Assembly (NCBI RefSeq): GCF_003544935.1
Contig: NZ_CP032098.1
Coordinates: forward strand, 2,356,001 to 2,420,000
Direction of reading: 5' to 3'
Length of the DNA stretch: 64,000 nucleotides
From: Malaciobacter molluscorum LMG 25693
GTDB taxonomy: Bacteria; Campylobacterota; Campylobacteria; Campylobacterales; Arcobacteraceae
Made by a program: the position numbers and the translations under genes. The notes under the pieces are model-generated. The model made no database searches, was not told where the DNA came from, and saw nothing but the letters and a program-made list of their open reading frames with translations. This document shows, piece after piece, positions 48,678-57,464 of this stretch (positions within the stretch are counted from its first letter, which is position 1; every line of letters starts with the position of its first letter).

Positions 48678-49587
48678 ATTTAATAAAACACTTTTTGATA
48701 TTCATATCAAAAAAATATCTAAATCAATAAAAAGCTCTATTGAAAAACAATTAATGAAAAATCTAGAGCAAAAAGAAATAGATTGCTTAGAATATATAAA
48801 AGACAATTTAATTTTTATTTTAGAAGCTAACAACTCCAAAATGAAAGAATATATAAAATATTTTAAAAACAATTTTCCTAATAGCATTGGTAAAATAAAT
48901 ACAAAAGAAAAGAATTGGAAAAGAATATATAAAATACTAAGAAAAGATATTTTTGAAAAAGAGTATAACAATTGGACAAAAAGAGCAGAGTATGGTGCAT
49001 ATAAGTTTGTAAAAGAATTAGATTTAAAATCTTGTCCTTATTGTAATAGAAATTATACTTTTATAATAGATGAAAAAAATGGAAAGTTAAGACCAGAGAT
49101 AGACCACTTTTATCCAAAATCAATTTATCCTTTTTTAGCAATGAGTTTTTATAATCTTATACCAAGTTGTTCTATTTGTAACCATACAAAAAAAGATAAA
49201 GTAAATTTAAAGTTACTTAATCCTTATGAAATAAAAGAAAATGATTTTAAACTAACTTATACACCAAATGATATTAATTTCTTTAATATAGAAAAAGAAA
49301 AATATGATTTTGATAGTTTTGAAATAAATTTTGTATCAACAAATAAAAATATAGAAATATTTAAACTAAAAGAATTATACAAACAACATAAAGATATAGT
49401 TTTAGAACTTTTAATAAAAAAAGCTTATTATCCAAAAAATTATATAGAAGAACTAAAAGGTTTTGGCTTTAGTGAAGATGATATTTATAGATATTTACTT
49501 GGTAATTATCAAAAAAATGAAGACTTACACAAACGCCCTCTTTCAAAACTTATAAAAGATATAAGTGAAGAGTTGGACTTGATTTAA
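48664..49587 (+). CDS. ptuB: Septu-type HNH endonuclease (PtuB-like)
   Basis: 307-residue nuclease. The zinc-supported HNH fold is visible: C124-PY-C127, then EIDHFYPKS with D147 and H148, N164 in SFYNLIPS, and C169-SI-C172 followed by N173 and H174. This is the TIGR02646-type HNH arrangement seen in PtuB and in retron Ec78 effectors. It starts inside the ATPase gene (14-base overlap). No reverse transcriptase or retron RNA is nearby, so this looks like a stand-alone Septu pair that cleaves nucleic acid upon phage attack (inference from the family). Confidence 0.83.
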   Translation: MLQIKFNKTLFDIHIKKISKSIKSSIEKQLMKNLEQKEIDCLEYIKDNLIFILEANNSKMKEYIKYFKNNFPNSIGKINTKEKNWKRIYKILRKDIFEKEYNNWTKRAEYGAYKFVKELDLKSCPYCNRNYTFIIDEKNGKLRPEIDHFYPKSIYPFLAMSFYNLIPSCSICNHTKKDKVNLKLLNPYEIKENDFKLTYTPNDINFFNIEKEKYDFDSFEINFVSTNKNIEIFKLKELYKQHKDIVLELLIKKAYYPKNYIEELKGFGFSEDDIYRYLLGNYQKNEDLHKRPLSKLIKDISEELDLI

Positions 49588-49593
49588 TACTTA

Positions 49594-49624
49594 TAAATAA
49601 ATATGCAAAAAGCATATTTATTTA
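49594..49624. terminator. Convergent terminator (Septu pair / LysE-family gene)
   Basis: Perfect 13-bp stem TAAATAAATATGC / GCATATTTATTTA with an AAAAA loop, 6 bases after the nuclease stop and overlapping the exporter's stop codon. Confidence 0.65.
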
Positions 49625-50247
49625 CTAAACGCTACTTTCAATCCAAGAGCGATTAAAATAGCACCAACTGTTCTATCAAACCAAACACCAAATTTACTAA
49701 AAAATCCTCTTACTTTGTTTTGACTCAAAACCAAAGATAAAAAAGTAAACCAAACAATAGTAGCAAATATACAAAATAACCCATAAAATCCTTGAATATA
49801 AAGTGGAGTATGTATATCTATCACAACTGTAAACATTGATAAGAAAAATAGTGTTGCTTTAGGGTTCAGTGCATTACACAAAAATCCAGAAGTAAAAGAC
49901 TTCAAATCACTAATCTCTTTATTAGTTGATTTGTTTTTATCATCTAGTTTTATTCCTTTTGATTTTAAACTTTGTATTCCTAGATATATTAAATAAACTG
50001 CACCAATATACTTAATAATATTAAACAGTATTATTGACTTAGAGATGATAAGCCCTATTCCTAAAATTGAGTATATTATATGAACTGAAATTCCAAGTCC
50101 TATTCCAATACTTGTAAAAATAGAACTTCTTTTTCCATATGTGATACTTTGTTTAACTATCATCGCAAAATCAGGCCCAGGAGATAAAAGCGCTAAAAAC
50201 ATTGCACCAGCAAGTATTATAAATTGATGTAAATATATTGCTTCCAT
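49618..50247 (-). CDS. LysE/RhtB-family exporter
   Basis: 209-residue membrane protein with about six helices. FLALLSPGPDFAMIVKQSITYGKR (about 17-40, in parts) and GIGLGISVHIIYSILGIG (near 48) are diagnostic of the RhtB branch (homoserine, threonine or other amino acids). FLCNALNPKATLFFLSMFTVV near 121 is the other family motif. It starts one base after the DNA-binding protein gene, so the two form a unit. Confidence 0.88.
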   Translation of the reverse strand: MEAIYLHQFIILAGAMFLALLSPGPDFAMIVKQSITYGKRSSIFTSIGIGLGISVHIIYSILGIGLIISKSIILFNIIKYIGAVYLIYLGIQSLKSKGIKLDDKNKSTNKEISDLKSFTSGFLCNALNPKATLFFLSMFTVVIDIHTPLYIQGFYGLFCIFATIVWFTFLSLVLSQNKVRGFFSKFGVWFDRTVGAILIALGLKVAFSK

Positions 50248-50248
50248 A

Positions 50249-51226
50249 TTAGTTTCTTCTTTGTCCTGGTTTTGGAGGAGTTACCTCTTTTTGTAAATCA
50301 ACTGATAAGTTATGATAAAAAAGTTCACCATAATCAGTCATTCTATTTATTGTCTCATAAGCTTGTGCCAAAGTATTATTGTACTTTAATGCATCTTGTA
50401 AAATCTTAATAATTTTTACAGATTCCAAAAAGTTAACATGACTTGGTGCTTCAATAGGAGAAGAGTAATATCTATGCATTCTTTCTACTAAGTTTCTATT
50501 TCTTATTTCGATAAATACAGATTCTATTGGTGATTTAAAGAAAAGTATTTTTTGTTTTACATTTATTGAGATATATGTTGTTTCCATTCCATATATTTTT
50601 CTTGAAAAAGAATCAAATAAAAAAAGCTTCTTATTATAGTTGTTATTAAATAGTTCATAAATAAGCTCTAATATTTTAATTTTCTCTTCACGTGTAAAAA
50701 AGTTACCAATTTTTGCATAACAAAAGCTAAGGATTGATTTTATTGAGTACCACTCTGTTGTATCATAATCATATCTAAGCATTTGGTCAATTCTTTTTTG
50801 TTTCAACTCTTCAATATTTTTATCAGTTCTATTTCTAAAAACTCTTTGAACTGCCGTATCTCTATACATAGGTCCTGGAAACTGTGCTTGTATTACAAAT
50901 CTTCTATTCTTTTCCACATCCATTATGTATTTTAATCTACCTTGATAATCTTCATCTATTATTCGAACCTCTTTTTGAGGAATTTGAGTAATTGATTTTA
51001 AAAACTCATCATCAGTACATCCAGACTCCCAAATATAATCAGGATACCTAAACAAACTACATATTCTTTTTTTTACTTCTTCATTTGGTTCTACATCTGT
51101 TAAGCCATCAACCCACGAAGTTACAGTTCTTCTATCCTTTTGAATTAATGATGAAAATTTTGATATACTTAGATGAGATCTTTTATATATTTCAATAATC
51201 TTTTCTATTCCTGTTTTAAATGACAT
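50249..51226 (-). CDS. Putative DNA-binding regulator divergent from prpBC-acnD-prpF
   Basis: 325-residue protein that I cannot place in a named family. Residues about 15-45 (SISKFSSLIQKDRRTVTSWVDG) read like a helix-turn-helix of the XRE/Cro-like kind. The rest is a mixed alpha/beta domain without recognised motifs. Its place directly divergent from the methylcitrate operon, with the whole regulatory region shared, suggests it controls that operon. Many other bacteria use PrpR or a GntR regulator here, which this is not visibly related to. A GGGAAG ribosome site precedes the ATG. Confidence 0.55.
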   Translation of the reverse strand: MSFKTGIEKIIEIYKRSHLSISKFSSLIQKDRRTVTSWVDGLTDVEPNEEVKKRICSLFRYPDYIWESGCTDDEFLKSITQIPQKEVRIIDEDYQGRLKYIMDVEKNRRFVIQAQFPGPMYRDTAVQRVFRNRTDKNIEELKQKRIDQMLRYDYDTTEWYSIKSILSFCYAKIGNFFTREEKIKILELIYELFNNNYNKKLFLFDSFSRKIYGMETTYISINVKQKILFFKSPIESVFIEIRNRNLVERMHRYYSSPIEAPSHVNFLESVKIIKILQDALKYNNTLAQAYETINRMTDYGELFYHNLSVDLQKEVTPPKPGQRRN

Positions 51227-51257
51227 CTAACTTCCCTTAAACAAATTTTATTCTTTA

Positions 51258-51293
51258 TTGTACTATTTCTAAACATAAAAACAAATCTTGTAC
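51258..51293. promoter_or_regulatory. Paired TTGTAC sites in the regulator-prpB divergent region
   Basis: TTGTAC occurs at 51258-51263 and 51288-51293, 30 bases apart (about three helical turns), between the divergent regulator and prpB genes. ACAAAT also recurs (51241 and 51281). Candidate operator; chance cannot be excluded. Confidence 0.25.
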
Positions 51294-51367
51294 ATTTTTA
51301 TTTATTTTGTAAAAAAGTTGGGTTTTTCTTTTCAATAATTATACAATCTTTGATTTTCTCTTTGATG

Positions 51368-51373
51368 TATAAT
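51368..51373 (+). promoter_or_regulatory. -10 box of the prp operon
   Basis: TATAAT, preceded directly by TG, 33 bases before the prpB ATG. A strong AAGGAAGGG ribosome site lies just upstream of that ATG. Confidence 0.55.
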
Positions 51374-51405
51374 GATTTCTAGAAAAACAAAAGGAAGGGA
51401 CTATT

Positions 51406-52284
51406 ATGAGCGCAGGAAAAAAATTTAGAGAAGCTTTAAAAGAAGAATCACCACTACAAATTGTAGGAACAATCAATGCTTACCAAGCATTACAAGCTAC
51501 AAAAGTAGGATTTAAAGCTATTTATATCTCTGGAGGTGGAGTTGCAAATGCATCTTATGGTTTACCAGACTTAGGTATGACAATGATTGAAGATGTATGT
51601 ATAGATATTAGAAGAATTACTTCAATTTGTGATACTCCATTAATCGTAGATGCTGATACAGGTTGGGGACATGCATTTAATGTTGCTAGAACTGTTAAAG
51701 AGTTTATTAGAGCTGGAGCTGCTGGTTTACATTTAGAAGACCAAGTTGCTGCTAAAAGATGTGGACATAGACCAAATAAAGAGTTAGTATCGACAGAAGA
51801 GATGTGTGACAGAATTAGAGCTGCTGTGGATGCGAAAAAAAATTTAGATCCTGATTTTTATATTATTGCAAGAACAGATGCACATGCAAGTGAAGGTCAA
51901 GAATCTGCAATTTCAAGAGCAAAAGCTTATGTAGAAGCAGGTGCAGATGCAATTTTTGCAGAAGCTATTCATACTTTAAAAGAGTACCAAGAATTTACAA
52001 ATGCAATAAATGTACCAGTATTAGCAAATATTACTGAATTTGGTGCAACACCAATGTTTACAGTAGAAGAGCTTGGAAGTGTAGGTATTGCTATGGTACT
52101 TTATCCATTATCTGCATTTAGAGCGATGAATAAAGCTGCTTTAAATGTTTATCAAGAATTAAGAGAAAAAGGAACACAAGAGGGAGTTCTTGATACGATG
52201 CAAACAAGAATGGAGCTTTATGATATGTTAGGTTACCACGAATATGAACAAAAAATGGACGAACTTTTTGCTAGAAGCAAATAA
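51406..52284 (+). CDS. prpB: Methylisocitrate lyase
   Basis: 292-residue enzyme cleaving 2-methylisocitrate to pyruvate and succinate, last step of the methylcitrate cycle. The family catalytic motif KRCGH is at residues 117-121 with the nucleophilic-type cysteine C119. Metal-binding VDADTGWG is near 81-88, and ARTDAHA and [15 protein letters not shown] follow the PrpB pattern rather than isocitrate lyase. Length typical (about 295). First gene of a prpB-prpC-acnD-prpF series; spacing to prpC is 36 bases. Confidence 0.95.
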   Translation: MSAGKKFREALKEESPLQIVGTINAYQALQATKVGFKAIYISGGGVANASYGLPDLGMTMIEDVCIDIRRITSICDTPLIVDADTGWGHAFNVARTVKEFIRAGAAGLHLEDQVAAKRCGHRPNKELVSTEEMCDRIRAAVDAKKNLDPDFYIIARTDAHASEGQESAISRAKAYVEAGADAIFAEAIHTLKEYQEFTNAINVPVLANITEFGATPMFTVEELGSVGIAMVLYPLSAFRAMNKAALNVYQELREKGTQEGVLDTMQTRMELYDMLGYHEYEQKMDELFARSK

Positions 52285-52320
52285 CTATATCAAATAATTA
52301 CACTAGATTAAGGAGAAAAA

Positions 52321-53466
52321 ATGAGCACTACAACAGGATTTAAACCAAAAAAATCAGTTGCTTTATCAGGTCACGCTGCAGGAAATACTGCAATCTGTAC
52401 AGTAGGGAAAACAGGAAATGACTTACATTATAGAGGGTATGATATTTTAGAATTTGCTGATAAATCTGAGTTTGAAGAGATTGCATATTTAATAGTACAT
52501 GAAAAACTACCTAATAAAGAAGAGTTAAAAGCATATAAAGAAAAACTAAAAAGGATGAGAGATTTACCAGAAGGTGTTAAAGTTGCTTTAGAACAACTAC
52601 CAAAAACTTCTCACCCAATGGATGTTATGAGAACAGGATGTTCAGTTCTTGGAGCTATTATGTCTGAAGATGAATCACATCCAAAAGAAGAAGCTCAAAA
52701 TATAGTTGATAAATTAATGGCTTGTTTTGGTTCTATGCTAACTTATTGGTATCACTATGCATTTAATGGAAAAAGAATTGATGTAGTAACTGATGATGAT
52801 ACAATTGGAGGACATTTCTTACATCTATTACATGGGGAAAAACCAAGAGAATCATGGGTAAAAGCTATGCATACTTCACTTATTTTATATGCAGAGCATG
52901 AATTTAATGCATCTACATTTACTTCAAGAGTAATTGCAGGAACAAACTCAGATATGTTCTCATGTATTACAGGAGCAATTGGAGCATTAAGAGGTCCTAA
53001 ACATGGTGGAGCTAATGAAGTTGCATTTAGAATTCAAGAGAGATACTCAAGTGCAAATGAAGCAGAAAAAGACATCAAAGAAAGAATGGCAAGAAAAGAG
53101 ATTATTATTGGATTTGGACACCCAGTTTATACTACAAGTGATCCAAGAAATGTAGTAATCAAAGAAGTTGCTAGAAGATTATCAGAAGAAAACAATGATA
53201 TGTTGATGTTCGATGTAGCAGCAAGATTAGAAGAAGTAATGTGGAATGAGAAAAAAATGTTCCCTAACCTAGATTGGTTCTCAGCAGTTTCTTATAATCA
53301 AATGGGAATTCCAACAGATATGTTTACTCCTATATTTGTTATTTCAAGAGTTACTGGATGGGGTGCACATGTAATTGAACAAAGAGAAGATGGTAAAATC
53401 ATCAGACCTTCTGCAAATTACACTGGTCCTGAAAACTTAAAATTTGTTCCTTTAGAAGAGAGATAA
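52321..53466 (+). CDS. prpC: 2-Methylcitrate synthase
   Basis: 381-residue citrate-synthase-fold enzyme condensing propionyl-CoA and oxaloacetate. The active-site histidine segments are [14 protein letters not shown] near 221 and [14 protein letters not shown] near 263; the P and T-T-SDPRN form is typical of PrpC rather than GltA. Length matches PrpC (about 380) and lacks the N-terminal extension of type II citrate synthases. The neighbours prpB, acnD and prpF support the call. Confidence 0.94.
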   Translation: MSTTTGFKPKKSVALSGHAAGNTAICTVGKTGNDLHYRGYDILEFADKSEFEEIAYLIVHEKLPNKEELKAYKEKLKRMRDLPEGVKVALEQLPKTSHPMDVMRTGCSVLGAIMSEDESHPKEEAQNIVDKLMACFGSMLTYWYHYAFNGKRIDVVTDDDTIGGHFLHLLHGEKPRESWVKAMHTSLILYAEHEFNASTFTSRVIAGTNSDMFSCITGAIGALRGPKHGGANEVAFRIQERYSSANEAEKDIKERMARKEIIIGFGHPVYTTSDPRNVVIKEVARRLSEENNDMLMFDVAARLEEVMWNEKKMFPNLDWFSAVSYNQMGIPTDMFTPIFVISRVTGWGAHVIEQREDGKIIRPSANYTGPENLKFVPLEER

Positions 53467-53474
53467 AAATTATA

Positions 53475-53500
53475 TTTTAGTGAAAAAATATTCACTAAAA
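53475..53500. repeat. Inverted repeat behind prpC
   Basis: Perfect 10-bp stem TTTTAGTGAA / TTCACTAAAA with a 6-base loop, 8 bases after the prpC stop. Followed by a further small palindrome (TGCTAAGTTTAGCA, 53507-53520). Confidence 0.5.
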
Positions 53501-53527
53501 GTATAATGCTAAGTTTAGCAAAATAAG

Positions 53528-53558
53528 GGATTGTCTATTTCTTATAGGCAATCCTTTT
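53528..53558 (+). terminator. Terminator-like hairpin between prpC and acnD
   Basis: 11-bp stem GGATTGTCTAT / ATAGGCAATCC with one G-T pair, a 5-base loop and TTTT behind it. It lies inside an apparent operon, 25 bases before the acnD ATG, so it may lower downstream expression or mark the end of a prpBC unit with acnD-prpF transcribed separately. Confidence 0.6.
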
Positions 53559-53582
53559 AAATTTAAAATAGGATATATTAAT

Positions 53583-56174
53583 ATGAATAATGAAAAATAT
53601 CTTAAACAATTAGATAATTTAGATGTAAAATATTATGACGTGAAAAGTGCTGTTGAAGATATAAAAGAGGGTTCTTTTGAGAAATTAAATTATACTTCAA
53701 GAATTTTAGCAGAAAACTTAATTAGAAAATGCCCAAGCGAAGATTTAAAAGAGTCTTTAATTCAATTAATTGAAAAAAGAACAGACAAAGACTTCCCTTG
53801 GTATCCAAGTAGAGTTATCTGTCATGATATTTTAGGTTTAACAGCTTTTGTTGATCTTGCAGGACTTAGAGAAGCAGTTGCTGCAAAAGGTGGAAATCCA
53901 GATAAAGTAAATCCAGTTGTTCCTACTCAACTTATAGTTGACCACTCACTAGCGGTTGAATGTGGTGGATATGACCCAGATGCATTTCAAAAAAATAGAG
54001 ATATTGAAGATAGAAGAAATGCTGATAGATTTCACTTCATAAACTGGACAAAAGAAGCATTTAATAATGTAGATGTTATTCCTCCAGGGAATGGAATTAT
54101 GCACCAAATAAACCTAGAAAAAATGTCTCCAGTTGTACATTTAAATGATGGTATTGCAAGTCCTGATACATTAGTAGGAACTGATTCACATACTCCACAT
54201 GTTGATGCACTTGGGGTAATTGCAGTTGGTGTTGGTGGATTAGAAGCTGAAAATGTTATGCTTGGAAATCCATCTTTTATGAGAGTTCCTGAAATTATTG
54301 GTGTTGAAATTATTGGGAAAAGAGCTGCTGGTATAACTGCAACTGATATTGCACTTTCTTTAACTTCATTTTTAAGAGAACAAGGTGTAATTTCTGCATA
54401 TTTAGAGTTCTTTGGTGAAGGTGTAAAATACCTAAACTTAGGAGATAGAGCAACTATTTCTAATATGACTCCAGAATATGGTGCAAGTGCAGCAATGTTC
54501 GCAATTGATGAGCAAACAATTGATTACCTAAAATTAACAGGTAGAGAACCAAAACAAGTTGAATTGGTTGAAAAATATGCAAAAGCAAATGGCTTATGGG
54601 CAGATGCTTTTGAAAATGCAACATATGCAAAAACTTTAACTTTTGACCTAAGTTCTGTATCAAGAAGTTTAGCTGGTCCATCAAAACCACATAAATTAGT
54701 ACCTACTTCAACTTTAAAACAAGAAGGGATTATAAAAGATTTTGTTCAAGAAGGTGACAAAATGCCAGATGGTGCAATCTTAATTGCAGCAATTACTTCA
54801 TGTACAAATACATCAAATCCTAGAAATGTTGTAGCAGCTGGATTATTAGCTAAAAAAGCTAATAAATTGGGATTAAGTAGAAAACCTTGGGTTAAATCTT
54901 CACTTGCACCTGGTTCAAAAGTTGCACAAACATATTTAAAAGAAGCAGGATTATTACCTGAACTTGAAAAGCTTGGATTTGGTATTGTTGGATTTGCTTG
55001 TACTACTTGTAATGGTATGAGTGGAGCACTTGACCCAACTATTCAAAAAGAAGCGGTTGACAATGATATTTATACAACAGCTGTATTATCAGGAAATAGA
55101 AACTTTGATGGAAGAATTCATCCATATGTAAAAGAAGCATTTTTAGCTTCACCTCCATTAGTAATTGCATATGCTCTTGCTGGAAGTATTAGATTTGATA
55201 TTGAAAATGGTACTTTAGGTAAAGATAAAGATGGTAATAACATCAAATTAAAAGATTTATGGCCAAGTGATGAAGAAATTGATGCAGTTATTGAATCATC
55301 TGTAAAACCTGAAATGTTTACAGAAGTTTATGACCCAATGTTTGCAAGAAATCCATTGGAAGATATAAAAGTTGAGCCATTTTATAAATGGAACTCAAAA
55401 TCAACATATATTCAAAAACCACCATATTGGGAAGATGAGTTTATGAGTATGCCAGCTCTTAAAGATTTAAGACCTTTAGGTGTATTCCCAGATAATATTA
55501 CAACAGACCATTTATCTCCTTCAAATGCAATTTTACCAGATAGTGCATCGGGTGAATATTGTATTAAAATGGGATTACCAATTGAAGACTTGAACTCTTA
55601 TGCAACACATAGAGGTGATCATAATACTGCTTCAAGAGCTACATTAGCAAATCCAAAACTATTTAATGAAATGGTTAAAGATGAAGATGGAAATGTAAAA
55701 CAAGGAAGCTTAACTAAGATTATGCCAGAAGGTGTTGAGTCTAGAATGTGGGAAGCAATAGAAACTTACAGAAATAGAAAACAAGGTCTTATTATTATTG
55801 CAGGTACAAACTATGGACAAGGAAGTTCAAGGGATTGGGCAGCAAAAGGTGTAAGACTTGCAGGTGTTGAAGTTGTTATTGCAGAATCAATTGAAAGAAT
55901 ACACAGAACAAATTTAGTTGGAATGGGTGTTTTACCATTACAATTTAAAGATGGGAATACAAGACATAGTTACAATATAGAAGGAACTGAAACTTTCGAA
56001 GTTGTTGGAGAAATCACACCTAGATGTGATTTAACAGTTGTAATGACTAAAGCAAATGGTGTAAAAGTTGAAATTCCTGTTACTTGTAGATTAGATACAA
56101 GTGCTGAAGTTGAAGTTTATAAAGCAGGTGGTATTTTACAAAAATTTGCTAAAGATGTAATCGCAAGTAAATAG
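53583..56174 (+). CDS. acnD: 2-Methylisocitrate dehydratase, Fe/S-dependent
   Basis: 863-residue aconitase-family enzyme dehydrating 2-methylcitrate to 2-methyl-trans-aconitate. [4Fe-4S] ligands are visible at about C406 (ITSCTNTSNP) and C473/C476 (GFACTTCNGMSG). The C-terminal swivel domain carries AGTNYGQGSSRDWAAKG near 740. Length and the prpF gene 10 bases downstream identify the AcnD type, which needs PrpF to make a substrate usable by a standard aconitase. Preceded by a 117-base gap with three hairpins. Confidence 0.94.
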   Translation: MNNEKYLKQLDNLDVKYYDVKSAVEDIKEGSFEKLNYTSRILAENLIRKCPSEDLKESLIQLIEKRTDKDFPWYPSRVICHDILGLTAFVDLAGLREAVAAKGGNPDKVNPVVPTQLIVDHSLAVECGGYDPDAFQKNRDIEDRRNADRFHFINWTKEAFNNVDVIPPGNGIMHQINLEKMSPVVHLNDGIASPDTLVGTDSHTPHVDALGVIAVGVGGLEAENVMLGNPSFMRVPEIIGVEIIGKRAAGITATDIALSLTSFLREQGVISAYLEFFGEGVKYLNLGDRATISNMTPEYGASAAMFAIDEQTIDYLKLTGREPKQVELVEKYAKANGLWADAFENATYAKTLTFDLSSVSRSLAGPSKPHKLVPTSTLKQEGIIKDFVQEGDKMPDGAILIAAITSCTNTSNPRNVVAAGLLAKKANKLGLSRKPWVKSSLAPGSKVAQTYLKEAGLLPELEKLGFGIVGFACTTCNGMSGALDPTIQKEAVDNDIYTTAVLSGNRNFDGRIHPYVKEAFLASPPLVIAYALAGSIRFDIENGTLGKDKDGNNIKLKDLWPSDEEIDAVIESSVKPEMFTEVYDPMFARNPLEDIKVEPFYKWNSKSTYIQKPPYWEDEFMSMPALKDLRPLGVFPDNITTDHLSPSNAILPDSASGEYCIKMGLPIEDLNSYATHRGDHNTASRATLANPKLFNEMVKDEDGNVKQGSLTKIMPEGVESRMWEAIETYRNRKQGLIIIAGTNYGQGSSRDWAAKGVRLAGVEVVIAESIERIHRTNLVGMGVLPLQFKDGNTRHSYNIEGTETFEVVGEITPRCDLTVVMTKANGVKVEIPVTCRLDTSAEVEVYKAGGILQKFAKDVIASK

Positions 56175-56184
56175 AGGAATAATT

Positions 56185-57360
56185 ATGAGTTATGAACCAC
56201 AAATTACTGTAAGAGCTACGTATATGCGTGGTGGTACAAGTAAAGGTACATTTTTTAATATAAAAGATTTACCACTTGAAGCACAAAATAATCAAGAGGC
56301 AAAAGACAAACTTTTATTAAGAGTTGTTGGTAGCCCAGACCCATACAAAAAACAAATTGATGGTATGGGTGGAGCCACATCAAGCACTTCTAAAACTGTT
56401 TTAGTAGGAAAAAGTGAAAAACATGACCATGATGTTGATTATTACTTTGGTCAAGTATCAATTGATAAACCATTTATGGATTGGTCAGGAAATTGTGGAA
56501 ACTTATCAAGTGCAGTTGGACCATTTGCAATAAAAAGTGGTTTAGTTGATAATGTTCCTCAAGATGGTATTTGTTGTGTTAGAATTTGGCAAGCAAATAT
56601 CAAAAAAACAATTCTTTGTTATGTTCCTATAAAAAACGGAGTTGTACAAGAGATTGGTGATTATGAAATTGATGGTGTTGCATTTGCAGCTGCAGAGATC
56701 AAACTAGAATTTGTAGAACCTGTTGATCCAAGTGAAGAACTTTTCCCAACTGGTAATTTAGTTGATGATTTAGAAGTTCCAGGAGTTGGAACTTTTAAAG
56801 CAACTATGATTACAGCTGGTATTCCTACAATCTTTTTAAATGCAGATGAATTAGGATACAAAGGAACAGAACTACAACCTGATATTAACTCAGATGAAGA
56901 TGCTCTAACTAAATTTGAAACAATTAGAGCTTATGGTGCTATAAAAATGGGATTGATTTCTGATATAAAAGAAGCACAAACAAGAGCACATACTCCAAAG
57001 ATTGCTTTTGTTTCTAAACCTCAAGAATACACAGCATCAAGTGGTAAACAAATTACTACATCTGATATTGATTTAAATGTTAGAGCTTTATCTATGGGAC
57101 AATTACATCATGCTATGATGGGTACAGCTTCAGTTGCAATTGGTGTTGCAGCTTGTGTTCCTGGAACTTTAGTAAATATAGCAGCAGGTGGAGGAGAAAA
57201 AGATAATGTAACTTTTGGACATCCATCTGGAACGTTAAAAGTTGGTGCAATATTGAGCCAACAAGATGATAAATACAAAGTAGAAAAAGCAAGTATGAGT
57301 AGAAGTGCAAGAGTAATAATGGATGGTTTCGTTCATGTGCCTGCTGATACAATGAAATAA
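56185..57360 (+). CDS. prpF: 2-Methylaconitate cis-trans isomerase
   Basis: 391-residue PrpF-family protein isomerising the AcnD product 2-methyl-trans-aconitate to the cis form. The family's RATYMRGGTSKGTFF is at about 9-23, DWSGNCGNLSSAVGPFA near 92-108 and a late FGHPSGTLKVGA near 342. Length matches the family (390-397). It closes the prp gene set; no propionyl-CoA synthetase gene is in the window. A long hairpin terminator follows. Confidence 0.95.
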   Translation: MSYEPQITVRATYMRGGTSKGTFFNIKDLPLEAQNNQEAKDKLLLRVVGSPDPYKKQIDGMGGATSSTSKTVLVGKSEKHDHDVDYYFGQVSIDKPFMDWSGNCGNLSSAVGPFAIKSGLVDNVPQDGICCVRIWQANIKKTILCYVPIKNGVVQEIGDYEIDGVAFAAAEIKLEFVEPVDPSEELFPTGNLVDDLEVPGVGTFKATMITAGIPTIFLNADELGYKGTELQPDINSDEDALTKFETIRAYGAIKMGLISDIKEAQTRAHTPKIAFVSKPQEYTASSGKQITTSDIDLNVRALSMGQLHHAMMGTASVAIGVAACVPGTLVNIAAGGGEKDNVTFGHPSGTLKVGAILSQQDDKYKVEKASMSRSARVIMDGFVHVPADTMK

Positions 57361-57368
57361 TCTTTTAT

Positions 57369-57400
57369 ATAAAAGTAGTGAAAATATTCACTACTTTTAT
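57369..57400 (+). terminator. Intrinsic terminator of the prp genes
   Basis: 14-bp perfect stem ATAAAAGTAGTGAA / TTCACTACTTTTAT with a 4-base loop, 8 bases after the prpF stop and ending T-rich. Confidence 0.8.
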
Positions 57401-57413
57401 TGACTTCAATCAA
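57400..57413 (+). promoter_or_regulatory. FNR/CRP-family box upstream of the NnrS gene
   Basis: TTGAC-TTCA-ATCAA differs from the FNR consensus TTGAT-N4-ATCAA at one base. It is centred 32 bases upstream of a CATACT hexamer (57436-57441) that would be the -10 box, the classic class II activator position near -41.5. The ATG is at 57465. NnrS genes in other bacteria are controlled by NO-responsive FNR/CRP-type regulators, which fits. Confidence 0.55.
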
Positions 57414-57464
57414 TGATACAAATTTTTGTTTATGTCATACTTTGCAAAAAATTTAGGATGACAT

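Noticed and set aside
47088-49587. Retron (Ec78-like) defence system
   Set aside because: The nuclease type is shared with retron Ec78, but no reverse transcriptase gene or msr/msd-like RNA region is present nearby, so a stand-alone Septu pair is favoured.
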